Positions 17,435 to 24,867 of a stretch of 64,000 nt of DNA are shown here, in pieces. A program made the translations under genes and the position numbers. The first letter of the stretch is position 1. Every line of letters starts with the position of its first letter. The notes under the pieces were generated by a model. That model was not told the origin of the DNA, ran no database searches, and saw only the letters and a list, made by a program, of their open reading frames with translations. The DNA is from Streptomyces sp. NBC_00582 (GTDB lineage Bacteria; Actinomycetota; Actinomycetes; Streptomycetales; Streptomycetaceae). The DNA is taken from NCBI RefSeq assembly GCF_036345155.1, contig NZ_CP107772.1, forward strand, positions 5,952,001 to 6,016,000, given 5' to 3'.

Positions 17435-19045
17435 TCACTTCTTCGCCTTCGCCTGGTGTCCGGTCACCTTGGCGATCCAGGCGATGAAGTCGCCCGGGTC
17501 GGTGTTGGCGCCGTGGCCCTCGTCCCAGTAGTAGAGGTGGTTCACGTCGTCGCCGAGGGTGTGGGCGGCGGCGGCGATGTTCGCGGAGACCGTGTGCGAG
17601 GTGTCCGAGTCGTTGGTGCCGAGGCGGATCCACCAGTGCTTGGTGCGGCTCTCGTTGGGCTCGTCGACGAGGAAGTGCATCGGGTTCATCAGCCGCAGGA
17701 CCTCGGGGATGTCGCCGTCGAGGCGCTTGGCGGTGACTCCGGTGGTGTCGTGCTTGAGGCTGTACGCCGTGAAGTGGCGGGTCTCGGTGGTGCCCTTGCC
17801 GAAGAGGTTGTTCTCGCCGGCCGACAGGTCGAAGGCGTCGAAGGCCGGGGTGGTCTTCTTGCGGGCGCCGACATGGGTGAGGAAGTCGTCCCAGGAGAAG
17901 GAGGCCTTGCCGTTCTTCCAGCTGATGAAGGTGTTCGAGGCGAGGTAGGTCGCCCGGGCGGAGTCGGAGAGGGCGGTGAGGTACCGGGTGGCGGAGGGCT
18001 CCAGGTACTGCTCGACCAGGTACGTGTCGTAGTTGCGGGCGGTGAGCCGGGTGCCGTCGAGCCCCTTGAGCCGCAGGCCGGCCTGGTACTCGGCGAACTG
18101 CGACCGCAGGGCCTTCGACACGGTCTGGTCGACCTGGGAGCCGGAACTCGTCGCGTTGGAGCCCCAGTTCCACTCGTAGGCGCCGTCGGCGTGCTCCAGG
18201 TCGGTGATCGGGCACCAGGCGCCGGTCGCGAAGATCGCGTCGGAGGCGTCGGCGGCGCCGATCTCCTTCAGGAGCTTGTCGTACAGGGGGCTGTCGCCGG
18301 ACGCGCCGAGCAGGGCGGACAGGGCGCCGCCGGCGCTGGTGCCCGCGGAGACGATCCGGTCGGTGTTGCCGGGGATGCGGCCCTGGTTGGACCGGATGTA
18401 CCGCACGGCCGCCTTGAGGTCGACGATCGCGGCGGGGGCGACGCCGTAGTAGTCGCCGTCGGAGTTCTTGAGCGTACGGCCGCGGGCTCCGGGCTCGATC
18501 ACGACGTACCCGGCGGCCAGGGCCAGCAACTGGTTGGAGGAGGTGGCGCCGCCGTTGGCGTTGGTGTTCTCGTTCGCGTTGGGGGCGGCCGAGGAAGTGG
18601 GCGCGTCGGAGGGGAGGGTGCCGCCGGGCATACCGCCGCCGCCCCCGCCCGCGCCGACCCCGGTGGCGTCCGCGACCGAGGAGGGCATGTATCCGCCGAC
18701 GGAGTTCGCCAGCAGGATCGGCGCGTTGCTCGGGTCGACGCTCTCGCCGTCGATCTCGACCGGGGCGCTGACGATCAGCGACTGATAGGTGGCGTCCACC
18801 GGATCGGCGACATAGGTGATCGCCTTCCAGAAGTGGTACGTCACGGAGTGCTCGTCGCCGTCGGTGTCGGTGACGGTCGTCGTCAGCTCGCTGTAGGCGT
18901 CCGGGTCGAAGACCAGGGAGCCGGACGCCGAAGAGGACGTGTCGGAGGCCTGCGCGCTCAGGGCGATGCCGCCCACCGCGGCGACTCCGGCGGTGGCGCC
19001 GATGCCCATGACGACCGACCTGCGCTTGATTGCCCTGTGCTTCAC
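17435..19045 (-). CDS. Tat-exported alpha/beta hydrolase, subtype B tannase-like
   Basis: A 536-aa secreted esterase. The N-terminus has a twin-arginine signal (KRRSVVMGIGATAG) with a cleavage region near ALSAQAS, residue about 35. The nucleophile elbow GTSAGGALSALLG (Ser near 236) matches bacterial subtype B tannases. The C-terminal DEGHGANTDPGDF carries the likely catalytic His. A low-complexity insert rich in Gly, Ser, Asn and Thr (residues about 125-175) separates the first strand region from LLALAAGYVVIEPG and probably forms a lid or linker. GTG 19045 is preceded by GAGGGAG. Hydrolysis of galloyl or other plant phenolic esters is a family-based inference. Confidence 0.78.
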   Translation of the reverse strand: MKHRAIKRRSVVMGIGATAGVAAVGGIALSAQASDTSSSASGSLVFDPDAYSELTTTVTDTDGDEHSVTYHFWKAITYVADPVDATYQSLIVSAPVEIDGESVDPSNAPILLANSVGGYMPSSVADATGVGAGGGGGGMPGGTLPSDAPTSSAAPNANENTNANGGATSSNQLLALAAGYVVIEPGARGRTLKNSDGDYYGVAPAAIVDLKAAVRYIRSNQGRIPGNTDRIVSAGTSAGGALSALLGASGDSPLYDKLLKEIGAADASDAIFATGAWCPITDLEHADGAYEWNWGSNATSSGSQVDQTVSKALRSQFAEYQAGLRLKGLDGTRLTARNYDTYLVEQYLEPSATRYLTALSDSARATYLASNTFISWKNGKASFSWDDFLTHVGARKKTTPAFDAFDLSAGENNLFGKGTTETRHFTAYSLKHDTTGVTAKRLDGDIPEVLRLMNPMHFLVDEPNESRTKHWWIRLGTNDSDTSHTVSANIAAAAHTLGDDVNHLYYWDEGHGANTDPGDFIAWIAKVTGHQAKAKK

Positions 19046-19189
19046 GGTTCGACTCCCTCGGTTTCTCTGCTTGCGGTGTGAACGTACCGAGCGTGCGAAC
19101 AAAATTGCCAACAATCCCGGGGCATTCATGGGGACCCCATAGCTTCATGGCGGACGCACAGGTTTCACGGTCTTCCCGGATCCGGTTGT

Positions 19190-19204
19190 CTGACGTACCG
19201 TCAG
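19190..19204. promoter_or_regulatory. TetR-type operator C
   Basis: CTGACGTACCGTCAG, with perfect 6-bp arms CTGACG/CGTCAG. It ends only 4 bases before the DoxX-like gene's ATG at 19209. No ribosome binding site fits between them, so the transcript is probably leaderless and the repressor would cover the transcription start. Confidence 0.82.
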
Positions 19205-19208
19205 ATTC

Positions 19209-19658
19209 ATGGATGCGATCTGGCTCGACGGTGCTCAGTGGCTGGCGGTGCTGCGGATCGGGCTCGGGCTGTGGTGGCTGGAGAGCTGGCGGCACAAGGA
19301 GAAGAAGAGCTGGTTCGAGGGCTCCGGCATCGCCTGGGCGGCGGACGTGGCGGCCAAGCACCGCTGGAGCGCCGTACGGTCCGGCTTCGAGGTCGTCGTC
19401 AAGCCCCGCCCGCGGGTCATGGCGTACGTCGTCGTCTACGCCGAACTGGCCCTCGGGCTGGGTCTGATCGCGGGCTTCCTGACCCCGATCGCCCTGGTCG
19501 CGGGCCTGCTCCTCAATCTGATCTACCTCGTCCTCATGATCCACGACTGGGCCGAGCAGGGCCAGAACGGGATGATGGCCCTGATCTCCGTGGTCGCGCT
19601 GGGCGGTATGGCCTGGCAGACCTGGTCCGTGGACGACGCGCTGGGGCTCTTCCTGTGA
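19209..19658 (+). CDS. DoxX-like integral membrane protein
   Basis: A 149-aa protein with four hydrophobic segments, near residues 8-25 (WLAVLRIGLGLWWL), 68-85, 90-108 and 120-140. This pattern and the motif LRIGLGLWWLESW fit the DoxX/quinol-oxidase small-subunit family, whose members are linked to respiratory electron transfer or redox partners. It may connect the pathway's reductive half-reactions to the membrane, but this is inference. It is the first gene of a two-gene operon with the DUF35 protein (GTGA overlap) under operator C. The ATG is 4 bases from the operator and lacks a Shine-Dalgarno sequence. Confidence 0.8.
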   Translation: MDAIWLDGAQWLAVLRIGLGLWWLESWRHKEKKSWFEGSGIAWAADVAAKHRWSAVRSGFEVVVKPRPRVMAYVVVYAELALGLGLIAGFLTPIALVAGLLLNLIYLVLMIHDWAEQGQNGMMALISVVALGGMAWQTWSVDDALGLFL

Positions 19659-20080
19659 GCGCGCGGTACGACGTCCCCGAGGCCGACGCCTTCACCCGTA
19701 CGTACTGGGACGCGGCCGCCGGGGGACGGCTGCTGATCCGCCGCTGCGGAGCCTGCGCACGGGCCCACCACTACCCCCGCGAGTTCTGCCCGTACTGCTG
19801 GAGCGAGGACGTGACCTGGGAGGACGCGAGCGGCCGGGGCACGCTGTACACCTGGTCGGTCGTCCATCGCAACGACCTGCCGCCCTTCGGGGAGCGGACC
19901 CCGTACGTCGCGGCGGTCGTCGATCTGGCCGAGGGGCCCCGGATGTCCACCGAGGTGGTGGGCGCGGGGGACCTCCGGGCCGGGATGGAACTGGAAGTGA
20001 CCTTCCGGGACGGCGCCCCGGTGTTCCGGCCGGCCACGCACGGCGCACCGGATCCACAGGCCGGCCGGACACGCCCGTAG
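19655..20080 (+). CDS. DUF35 OB-fold/zinc-ribbon acyl-CoA-binding protein
   Basis: A 141-aa protein with a rubredoxin-like zinc ribbon (CGAC near residue 31 and CPYC near 45) followed by an OB-fold (GTLYTWSVVHRNDLPPF, then PRMSTEVVG). In steroid side-chain degradation a DUF35 protein (ChsH2-type) binds the thiolase-like aldolase Ltp2. Similar proteins are partners of thiolases and HMG-CoA synthases. It is translated by a GTGA overlap from the DoxX gene. Its thiolase-like partner is not adjacent; candidates are the operator-linked proteins at 31353-32522 and 44583-45728. Confidence 0.85.
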   Translation: MSARYDVPEADAFTRTYWDAAAGGRLLIRRCGACARAHHYPREFCPYCWSEDVTWEDASGRGTLYTWSVVHRNDLPPFGERTPYVAAVVDLAEGPRMSTEVVGAGDLRAGMELEVTFRDGAPVFRPATHGAPDPQAGRTRP

Positions 20081-20176
20081 ACCACCGGTGGGCGGGCCTC
20101 CCGACGCCGACGCCGGTGCCGGCGGGGTCCCGGGGGTGCGATTCCCGGTGGTGGGCGGCCGGTGTTGAATGGCCGG

Positions 20177-20779
20177 ATGACTGGCATCCGCGACCCGCAC
20201 ACCGCCCCGGACGCCCCGGAGGTCCACGGCCACGGCCTGACGCTGCGCCTGTGGGACCCGGCATCCGCCACCGATGTGGACGCGTGGCTGCGCGGACACT
20301 CCGACCCGGAGTTCCAGCGCTGGAACACCCCCATCAGGACGATCACCGACTCGGCGAGCGCCCGGGAGTCGCTGGAGGCCAAGGCCGCGGACGTGGAGGC
20401 CGGGCGCGCGATGACCTTCTGCGTCACCGCCGCCGACGACGGGACGGTCCTCGGCCAGATCTCCGTCAACGCGATCGACCGGGTCATGCGCAACGCCGTG
20501 GTCGGCTACTGGGTGCTCCCCGAGGCGCGCGGCCGGCACGTCGCCACCCGCTCCCTGCTGCTCGCGGCGCGCTGGGCGTACGACGAGGCCGGACTGCACC
20601 GGCTGGAACTGGGCCACGCCCTCGGCCACGGGGGCTCCTGCCGGGTCGCCGAGCGGTGCGGGTTCCTGTACGAGGGGACCGTGCGCGGCGGGATGTGGGA
20701 GGCGGGCCGACGGGACGCCTTCCGCGACGTCCACCTGCACGGCCGCCTGGCCACGGACCCTGAGCCACGGGAGCCCTGA
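20177..20779 (+). CDS. GNAT-family N-acetyltransferase (RimJ/RimL-like)
   Basis: A 200-aa acetyltransferase using acetyl-CoA, most like the ribosomal-protein/antibiotic acetyltransferase group. The acetyl-CoA-binding strand-loop appears as VVGYWVLPEARGRHVATRSL, and the C-terminal core is RVAERCGFLYEGTVRGG. The acceptor is unknown. ATG 20177 is used; a GTG at 20162 would add five residues, and neither has a clear ribosome binding site. The gene is followed directly by a 0.5-kb minisatellite, then by a second, unrelated GNAT gene in the same direction. Confidence 0.82.
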   Translation: MTGIRDPHTAPDAPEVHGHGLTLRLWDPASATDVDAWLRGHSDPEFQRWNTPIRTITDSASARESLEAKAADVEAGRAMTFCVTAADDGTVLGQISVNAIDRVMRNAVVGYWVLPEARGRHVATRSLLLAARWAYDEAGLHRLELGHALGHGGSCRVAERCGFLYEGTVRGGMWEAGRRDAFRDVHLHGRLATDPEPREP

Positions 20780-20780
20780 G

Positions 20781-21305
20781 TTCGGGGGCCGTGGGTGCGG
20801 GGGCCGTTGGCATCGCAGCCGTGAGCGCAGGCGCCGTGGGTGGTGCAGTCGGGCGAGCCGGGCGCGTGGGTGGCGCAGCCGTTGGCGCGGGGGCCGTTGG
20901 CGTCGCAGCCGTGGGTGCAGGCGCCGTGGGTGGTGCAGTCGGGCGAGCCGGGCGCGTGGGTGGCGCAGCCGTTGGCGCGGGGGCCGTTGGCGTCGCAGCC
21001 GTGGGTGCAGGCGCCGTGGGCGACGCAGTCGGGCGAGCCGGGCCTGTGGGTGGGCAGCCGTTGGCGCGGGAGTCGTAGGCATCGCAGCCGTGGGCGCAGG
21101 CGCCGTGGGTGGCGTAGCCGGGCGAGCCGGGCCCGTGCTGGCGCAGCCGTTGGCGCGGGGGCCGTTGGCATCGCAGCTGTGGGGCGCGGGAGTCGTGGGA
21201 ATGCAGCCGTGGGCGCAGGCGCCGTAGGCGGCGCAGTCGGGCGAGCTGGGCCTGTCGGTGGCGTAGCCGTGGGTGGCGTAGCCGGGAGAGCCCGGGTGGG
21301 CGTAA
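20781..21305. repeat. Minisatellite with 90-bp higher-order repeats of about 15-bp units
   Basis: Degenerate tandem array filling the 559-bp gap between two acetyltransferase genes. The basic unit is about 15 bp, close to GCCGTGGGTGCAGGC. Near-perfect 90-bp blocks (six units) recur with starts near 20836 and 20926, and decayed blocks continue to about 21305. It is open in several frames on both strands. One plus frame reads as an Ala/Gly/Val repeat, and one minus frame as a Cys-rich repeat (HGACTHGCDANGPRANGC). These are likely by-products of the period being a multiple of three, since no start with a ribosome binding site was found. No gene is called here. Confidence 0.8.
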
Positions 21306-21338
21306 ATCGCGAGCGGGGAGGGCGGCGGTTGCGCGAGC

Positions 21339-22208
21339 ATGCGGCGCATGCATCAGGACGACTGGCATCTCACCCATGACCTCGACGCCTTCCTGGGCCG
21401 CGCCGGCGACTTCCTGGCGTCCAGGCCCGCGCTGCACACCGTCCCGCTGACCGTCCTTCACAACCTGCGCAGCCGGGGAGCGAACGTCTACGGCGAGGAG
21501 GCCCCCGTCTTCGGGGTGCTGGAGACGGACGGCCGGGTCGAGGCGGTGTTCTTCCGCACGCCGCCCTACTGGATCAACCTCACCTCCCTCACCGGCGAGC
21601 AGGCCGAGGCCCTCGCCGCACGGCTGGCGTCGGACGGGCACCGCCTCCCCGGAGTCTTCGCCGAGCGGGGCACGGCCGACGCCTTCGTCGAGGCGTGGAA
21701 GCGCCGCACCGGATCCGAATCCGGCCTCTGGAAGTCCCAACGCCTCTATCGGCTCGGCGAGTTGACGCCCCCGGAGCCCGCGCCCGAGGGCGCCTCGCGG
21801 ATCGCGGTCTCCGCAGACCGGGCTCAGCTGGTCCGCTGGATCGACGAGTTCGCCGAGAGCATCGGCGAGCACGGCCTCCAGGAGAGCGGCGCCCTCGCCG
21901 ACGCCCGGATCGCCCACGGCGGTGCCCTCTTGTGGGAGACCCCGGACGGCACCCCCGTCTCCCTGGCCGCTGTCACTCCGGAGGTGGCCGGCCAGGTACG
22001 GGTCACCACCGTCTACACCCCCGCCGCACTGCGCGGCCGGGGATACGCGGGCGCCGTGACCGCCGAGGCCAGTCGTGCCGCACGCGCCTCAGGCGCCCGG
22101 GAGGTCCTCCTGTTCACCGACCTCGCCAACCCCACCAGCAACGGTCTCTACCAGCGCATCGGCTACCGGCCGGTGGCGGACTTCGCGGTCCACCGGTTCA
22201 CGCGGTGA
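21339..22208 (+). CDS. GNAT-family N-acetyltransferase, two-domain
   Basis: A 289-aa protein whose C-terminal half is a GNAT fold: TTVYTPAALRGRGYAGAVT supplies the acetyl-CoA loop, and LANPTSNGLYQRIGYRPV the last strands. The N-terminal half (residues 1-150) is related to non-catalytic GNAT-like domains. The start could be ATG 21339 or ATG 21348. It stands right after the minisatellite and converges on the putative immunity gene with 2 bases between. The substrate is unknown. Confidence 0.82.
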   Translation: MRRMHQDDWHLTHDLDAFLGRAGDFLASRPALHTVPLTVLHNLRSRGANVYGEEAPVFGVLETDGRVEAVFFRTPPYWINLTSLTGEQAEALAARLASDGHRLPGVFAERGTADAFVEAWKRRTGSESGLWKSQRLYRLGELTPPEPAPEGASRIAVSADRAQLVRWIDEFAESIGEHGLQESGALADARIAHGGALLWETPDGTPVSLAAVTPEVAGQVRVTTVYTPAALRGRGYAGAVTAEASRAARASGAREVLLFTDLANPTSNGLYQRIGYRPVADFAVHRFTR

Positions 22209-22210
22209 CC

Positions 22211-22513
22211 TCAGGGGCCCAGCAGCCGCGCCCTCTCCTCGGCGGTGAGCGGCACGGACGGCGGCCCCGGATCGGTCAGCCTGGCGTGGAGACCGCGGCA
22301 GGCCCGGTCCTCGTCGGGGAACCGCTCCAGTACGGTGCGGACGCCGCGCTGTCGTACGCCGACGACCCAGTCGCCCGCGTCCGCGTCCTCCTCCAGGTAG
22401 AGGCGGTCCTCCGGCCGGGGGGTGCCGGGCGGGGCGGGGCAGCCGGCGATCTCGTACAGCCCGGCGGGGACACCGGCCGCGCGCAGCGCCTCGCACAGTC
22501 CGTGCCGGTCCAT
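22211..22513 (-). CDS. Small acidic protein, possible immunity factor for the adjacent TNT toxin
   Basis: A 100-aa soluble protein without signal peptide or membrane segment. It is acidic in the middle (PEDRLYLEEDADAGDW) with VVGVRQRGVRTVLERFPDED following. I do not recognise a named family. It begins 24 bases after the end of the TNT-domain gene and is on the same strand, the position expected of a cytoplasmic immunity protein that would bind the NAD glycohydrolase before or after export. This role is inferred only from position and size. The start is ATG 22513. Confidence 0.6.
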   Translation of the reverse strand: MDRHGLCEALRAAGVPAGLYEIAGCPAPPGTPRPEDRLYLEEDADAGDWVVGVRQRGVRTVLERFPDEDRACRGLHARLTDPGPPSVPLTAEERARLLGP

Positions 22514-22537
22514 GCCCCGCCCCTCCTCGTGTCCGCG

Positions 22538-23425
22538 TCAGTTGGCGCGTTCCAGGTTGCCGCTGGTGATCAGGGAGCTCACCGTGGCACCGGTCTTCAC
22601 GTTCGTGCAGTACGTCGCACCCGGCGCCACCGAGGTCACGTACTGCACCCCCTGACCAGGCTGCTCGAAGGCGGGGGCGGTCGGGCCGGCGCAGACCAGC
22701 GTCGGCTTCTTCACCCGGTACAGGTGGTAGTTGTACGGGAAGCGCGGGTCCTGGGTGTCGAGGCCGGACGGCGGGATGGAGCGCTCCGCGTACCTCGCGC
22801 CGGCCGGAGCGAGGAACTTGCCGAACTCGTTGCCGAAGCGGTCCAGCAACTGCCCGACCGGGAGGGTCGCCTCCGTCGCGATGGGCACGCCCTGCGCGTT
22901 GTGGTCGAAGCCGTCGTCCGGGATCGACGCGTACTTCCAGTCGCCGATGCCGTGCTCCAGGTTGGGGTCCCACCACTTGTTGAGGAACTCGACGGGCGTC
23001 AGGGTGCCGAACCGGTTGTAGCCCTGCAGGGCCCGGCCGACCAGACCGGAGTCGGGCAGCCGGGCCGGGCCGAACCGCCAGTCGTTGCAGTGGTACGGCG
23101 TGTGGGCGTACGGGTAGGGCGACGGCACCAGCCCCAGACAGGACGGCGCCTGCCTGTCCTTGGGCGCCGGGTCCCCGTAGCCCTGGGGCCCCCTGGCCTT
23201 GGTGTCCGCCCCCACGACGGCCTTGGTGTCCGCCCCCACGACGGCCTTGGTGTCCGCCCCCACGACGGCCTTGGCGTCGGCCCGTGCGACGGGCAACGGC
23301 GCGGTCGCGGGCTGCCGTGCCGTGGGCCGGTCGGCGGCCGCGGCGGACGAGGGTGCGCCGAGCAGCACGGAACCGGCGAGCCCGGCCGTCGTGACCAGGG
23401 CCGCACTCCAACGACGGAACGTCAC
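22538..23425 (-). CDS. Secreted TNT-domain NAD+ glycohydrolase
   Basis: A 295-aa exported protein. Residues 1-31 form a signal peptide (RRWSAAL..., cleavage after SSAAAA). Three copies of the octapeptide KAVVGADT follow at about 52-75, then a Cys-containing N-terminal region. Residues about 170-265 match the tuberculosis necrotizing toxin fold: LLDRFGNEFGKFLAPAG, YHLYRVKKP and QPGQGVQY. Arg196 and Gln261 align with catalytic Arg757 and Gln822 of the mycobacterial toxin. Its Tyr765 is Phe204 here, a change I believe is common in homologues. The enzyme should hydrolyse NAD(P). GTG 23425 is preceded by GCGGAGG. The next gene may encode immunity. Confidence 0.85.
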   Translation of the reverse strand: MTFRRWSAALVTTAGLAGSVLLGAPSSAAAADRPTARQPATAPLPVARADAKAVVGADTKAVVGADTKAVVGADTKARGPQGYGDPAPKDRQAPSCLGLVPSPYPYAHTPYHCNDWRFGPARLPDSGLVGRALQGYNRFGTLTPVEFLNKWWDPNLEHGIGDWKYASIPDDGFDHNAQGVPIATEATLPVGQLLDRFGNEFGKFLAPAGARYAERSIPPSGLDTQDPRFPYNYHLYRVKKPTLVCAGPTAPAFEQPGQGVQYVTSVAPGATYCTNVKTGATVSSLITSGNLERAN

Positions 23426-23677
23426 TGATACCTCCGCAAGATTCATCCCGAGGGTCGGAAGACATCCGAAAAGCCAAGAATCATCACAGAGTGTCAGCGA
23501 GGGGGCGGCAATCGGGACGGGGCCGAACGGCGCAGCCCCACCCCTCCCCGTTTGTCACCGGCCGACCACAACGTCGTACCGGAGTCGTCCGGACGGGCAT
23601 CAGACGGGCCCGCGTGCTCTCTGCTCACCCGGGAGGGGTGTGCCGGTGGAACGCCCCCATGAGACCAGGGAGTTGCC

Positions 23678-24202
23678 GTGCACCTCGACACCACGACCTG
23701 CCCGTCGCCGACCAGCGCTCCCGTCGACGCCCCGTTCGCCCCCGCGCTGCCGGAGAACCTCGCGTACAGCTTCACGCTCCCGGCCGCGCCCCGCAGTTCC
23801 GGTGTCGCCCGCGCCGCGACCCGCACGATCCTGCGGGCGCACGGCCTGACCGACGTGACGGACGCGGTCGTCCAGGTGGTGAGCGAACTGACCGCCTGCG
23901 CCTGCCGGCTGTCCGCCACGCAGGAGGTGTACGTCTCGCTCCGGCACCGGGGCGGCGATCTGCGGATCACCGTCTACGACGGCCATCCCCGGCACACCCG
24001 GGCCCGCCTCGGTGCCATCTGCGTCCTGTCCCGCCGGGTGTCGCTGCGGGTCCTGGACGAGGTCGTACGGGCCTGCCACGGAGACTGGGGCATCGGTGGC
24101 GACCGGGAGCCGGGCGGCGGCACCCGGATGTGGGCGGTGCTGCCGCGCGCGGGGGCGGCCGGATACCTCGCGGACCCGTCAGGGCCAAAGCAGCTGCCGT
24201 GA
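23678..24202 (+). CDS. RsbW-like ATP-binding protein with degenerate N-box
   Basis: A 174-aa protein of the HATPase_c_2 group common in Streptomyces (anti-sigma-factor-like or histidine-kinase-like ATPase). The fold is recognisable from VARAATRTILRAHGL, VSLRHRGGDLRITVYDGHP and the C-terminal GTRMWAVLP. The N-box that normally reads ELVTNAV is SELTACAC, lacking the Mg-binding Asn, and the glycine-rich lid is unclear. ATP binding may therefore be lost. The start is GTG 23678 with GGGAG five bases upstream. Its end overlaps the convergent pdxH-like gene by 24 bases. Confidence 0.75.
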   Translation: MHLDTTTCPSPTSAPVDAPFAPALPENLAYSFTLPAAPRSSGVARAATRTILRAHGLTDVTDAVVQVVSELTACACRLSATQEVYVSLRHRGGDLRITVYDGHPRHTRARLGAICVLSRRVSLRVLDEVVRACHGDWGIGGDREPGGGTRMWAVLPRAGAAGYLADPSGPKQLP

Positions 24203-24844
24203 CCAGCCGTCGCCGCCCCCGCGGTACGCCAGCCGTACGTGCCGGCGCCGCTCCTCGCCCTGGAAGAACTCCACCTCCTGCGGCTGGAGCCGGTACAGGG
24301 TCCAGGTGGGGGACTCGGCCGTCGGGTCCGCCTGCGCCTGTTCCCAGGCCGCCCGGGACACGGCGGCCAGTTCCTCCGGGGAGGACAGCGGCTCGCTCTG
24401 GCGGCCCGTCAGGGCGGCGGCCAGGGCGCCCGTGGAGCGGGCGTGCAGATCGGCCTGTGACACGCCGGAGGGGGCGGAGGTGACCGGGCCGCGGACGCGG
24501 ACCTGGCGGCCGAGCAGCGGCCAGTAGAAGGTGAGCGACGCGTACGGGCGGGCGGCGAGGTGGCGCCCCTTGCGGCTGGTGGCGTGGGTCGCGAAGGACC
24601 AGCCGCTCGCGTCGGCGCCGTGCAGCATCACGATCCGGGCGTCCGGCAGGCCCTCCTCGTCGGCGGTGGCCAGGGTCATGGTGTGCGGCTCCCGCTCACC
24701 CGCCGCCACGGCCTCGGCGAACCACTGCGCGAACAGCGCCAGAGGGTCGCCGGGGGCCTTCTCCGTGTCGAACGGCCGTAGTTCCGTCACCTCCGGGTCC
24801 CACACCCGCAGCGACTTCAGCAGCTCATGAAGATCCGTGGTCAT
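24179..24844 (-). CDS. pdxH: Pyridoxamine 5'-phosphate oxidase
   Basis: A 221-aa FMN enzyme that oxidises pyridoxamine or pyridoxine 5'-phosphate to pyridoxal 5'-phosphate. The split-barrel signatures are clear: MTLATADEEGLPDARIVMLHG, SRKGRHLAARPYASLTFYWP, and the C-terminal YRLQPQEVEFFQGEERRRH with WSRQLLWP at the end, matching the PdxH C-terminal domain. The length is normal. ATG 24844 is the start. The 3' end overlaps the convergent ATP-binding protein gene. The upstream neighbour is the expansin-like gene on the same strand, 23 bases away. Confidence 0.9.
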   Translation of the reverse strand: MTTDLHELLKSLRVWDPEVTELRPFDTEKAPGDPLALFAQWFAEAVAAGEREPHTMTLATADEEGLPDARIVMLHGADASGWSFATHATSRKGRHLAARPYASLTFYWPLLGRQVRVRGPVTSAPSGVSQADLHARSTGALAAALTGRQSEPLSSPEELAAVSRAAWEQAQADPTAESPTWTLYRLQPQEVEFFQGEERRRHVRLAYRGGGDGWSRQLLWP

Positions 24845-24867
24845 GCCCCGAGTATCCGGCCCGGACG

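Noticed and set aside
20506..21171. Open minus-strand frame of 221 codons with Cys-rich repeats across the minisatellite and into the acetyltransferase gene.
   Set aside because: It overlaps the well-supported acetyltransferase on the other strand, lacks a ribosome binding site, and its regularity follows from the 90-bp repeat period.
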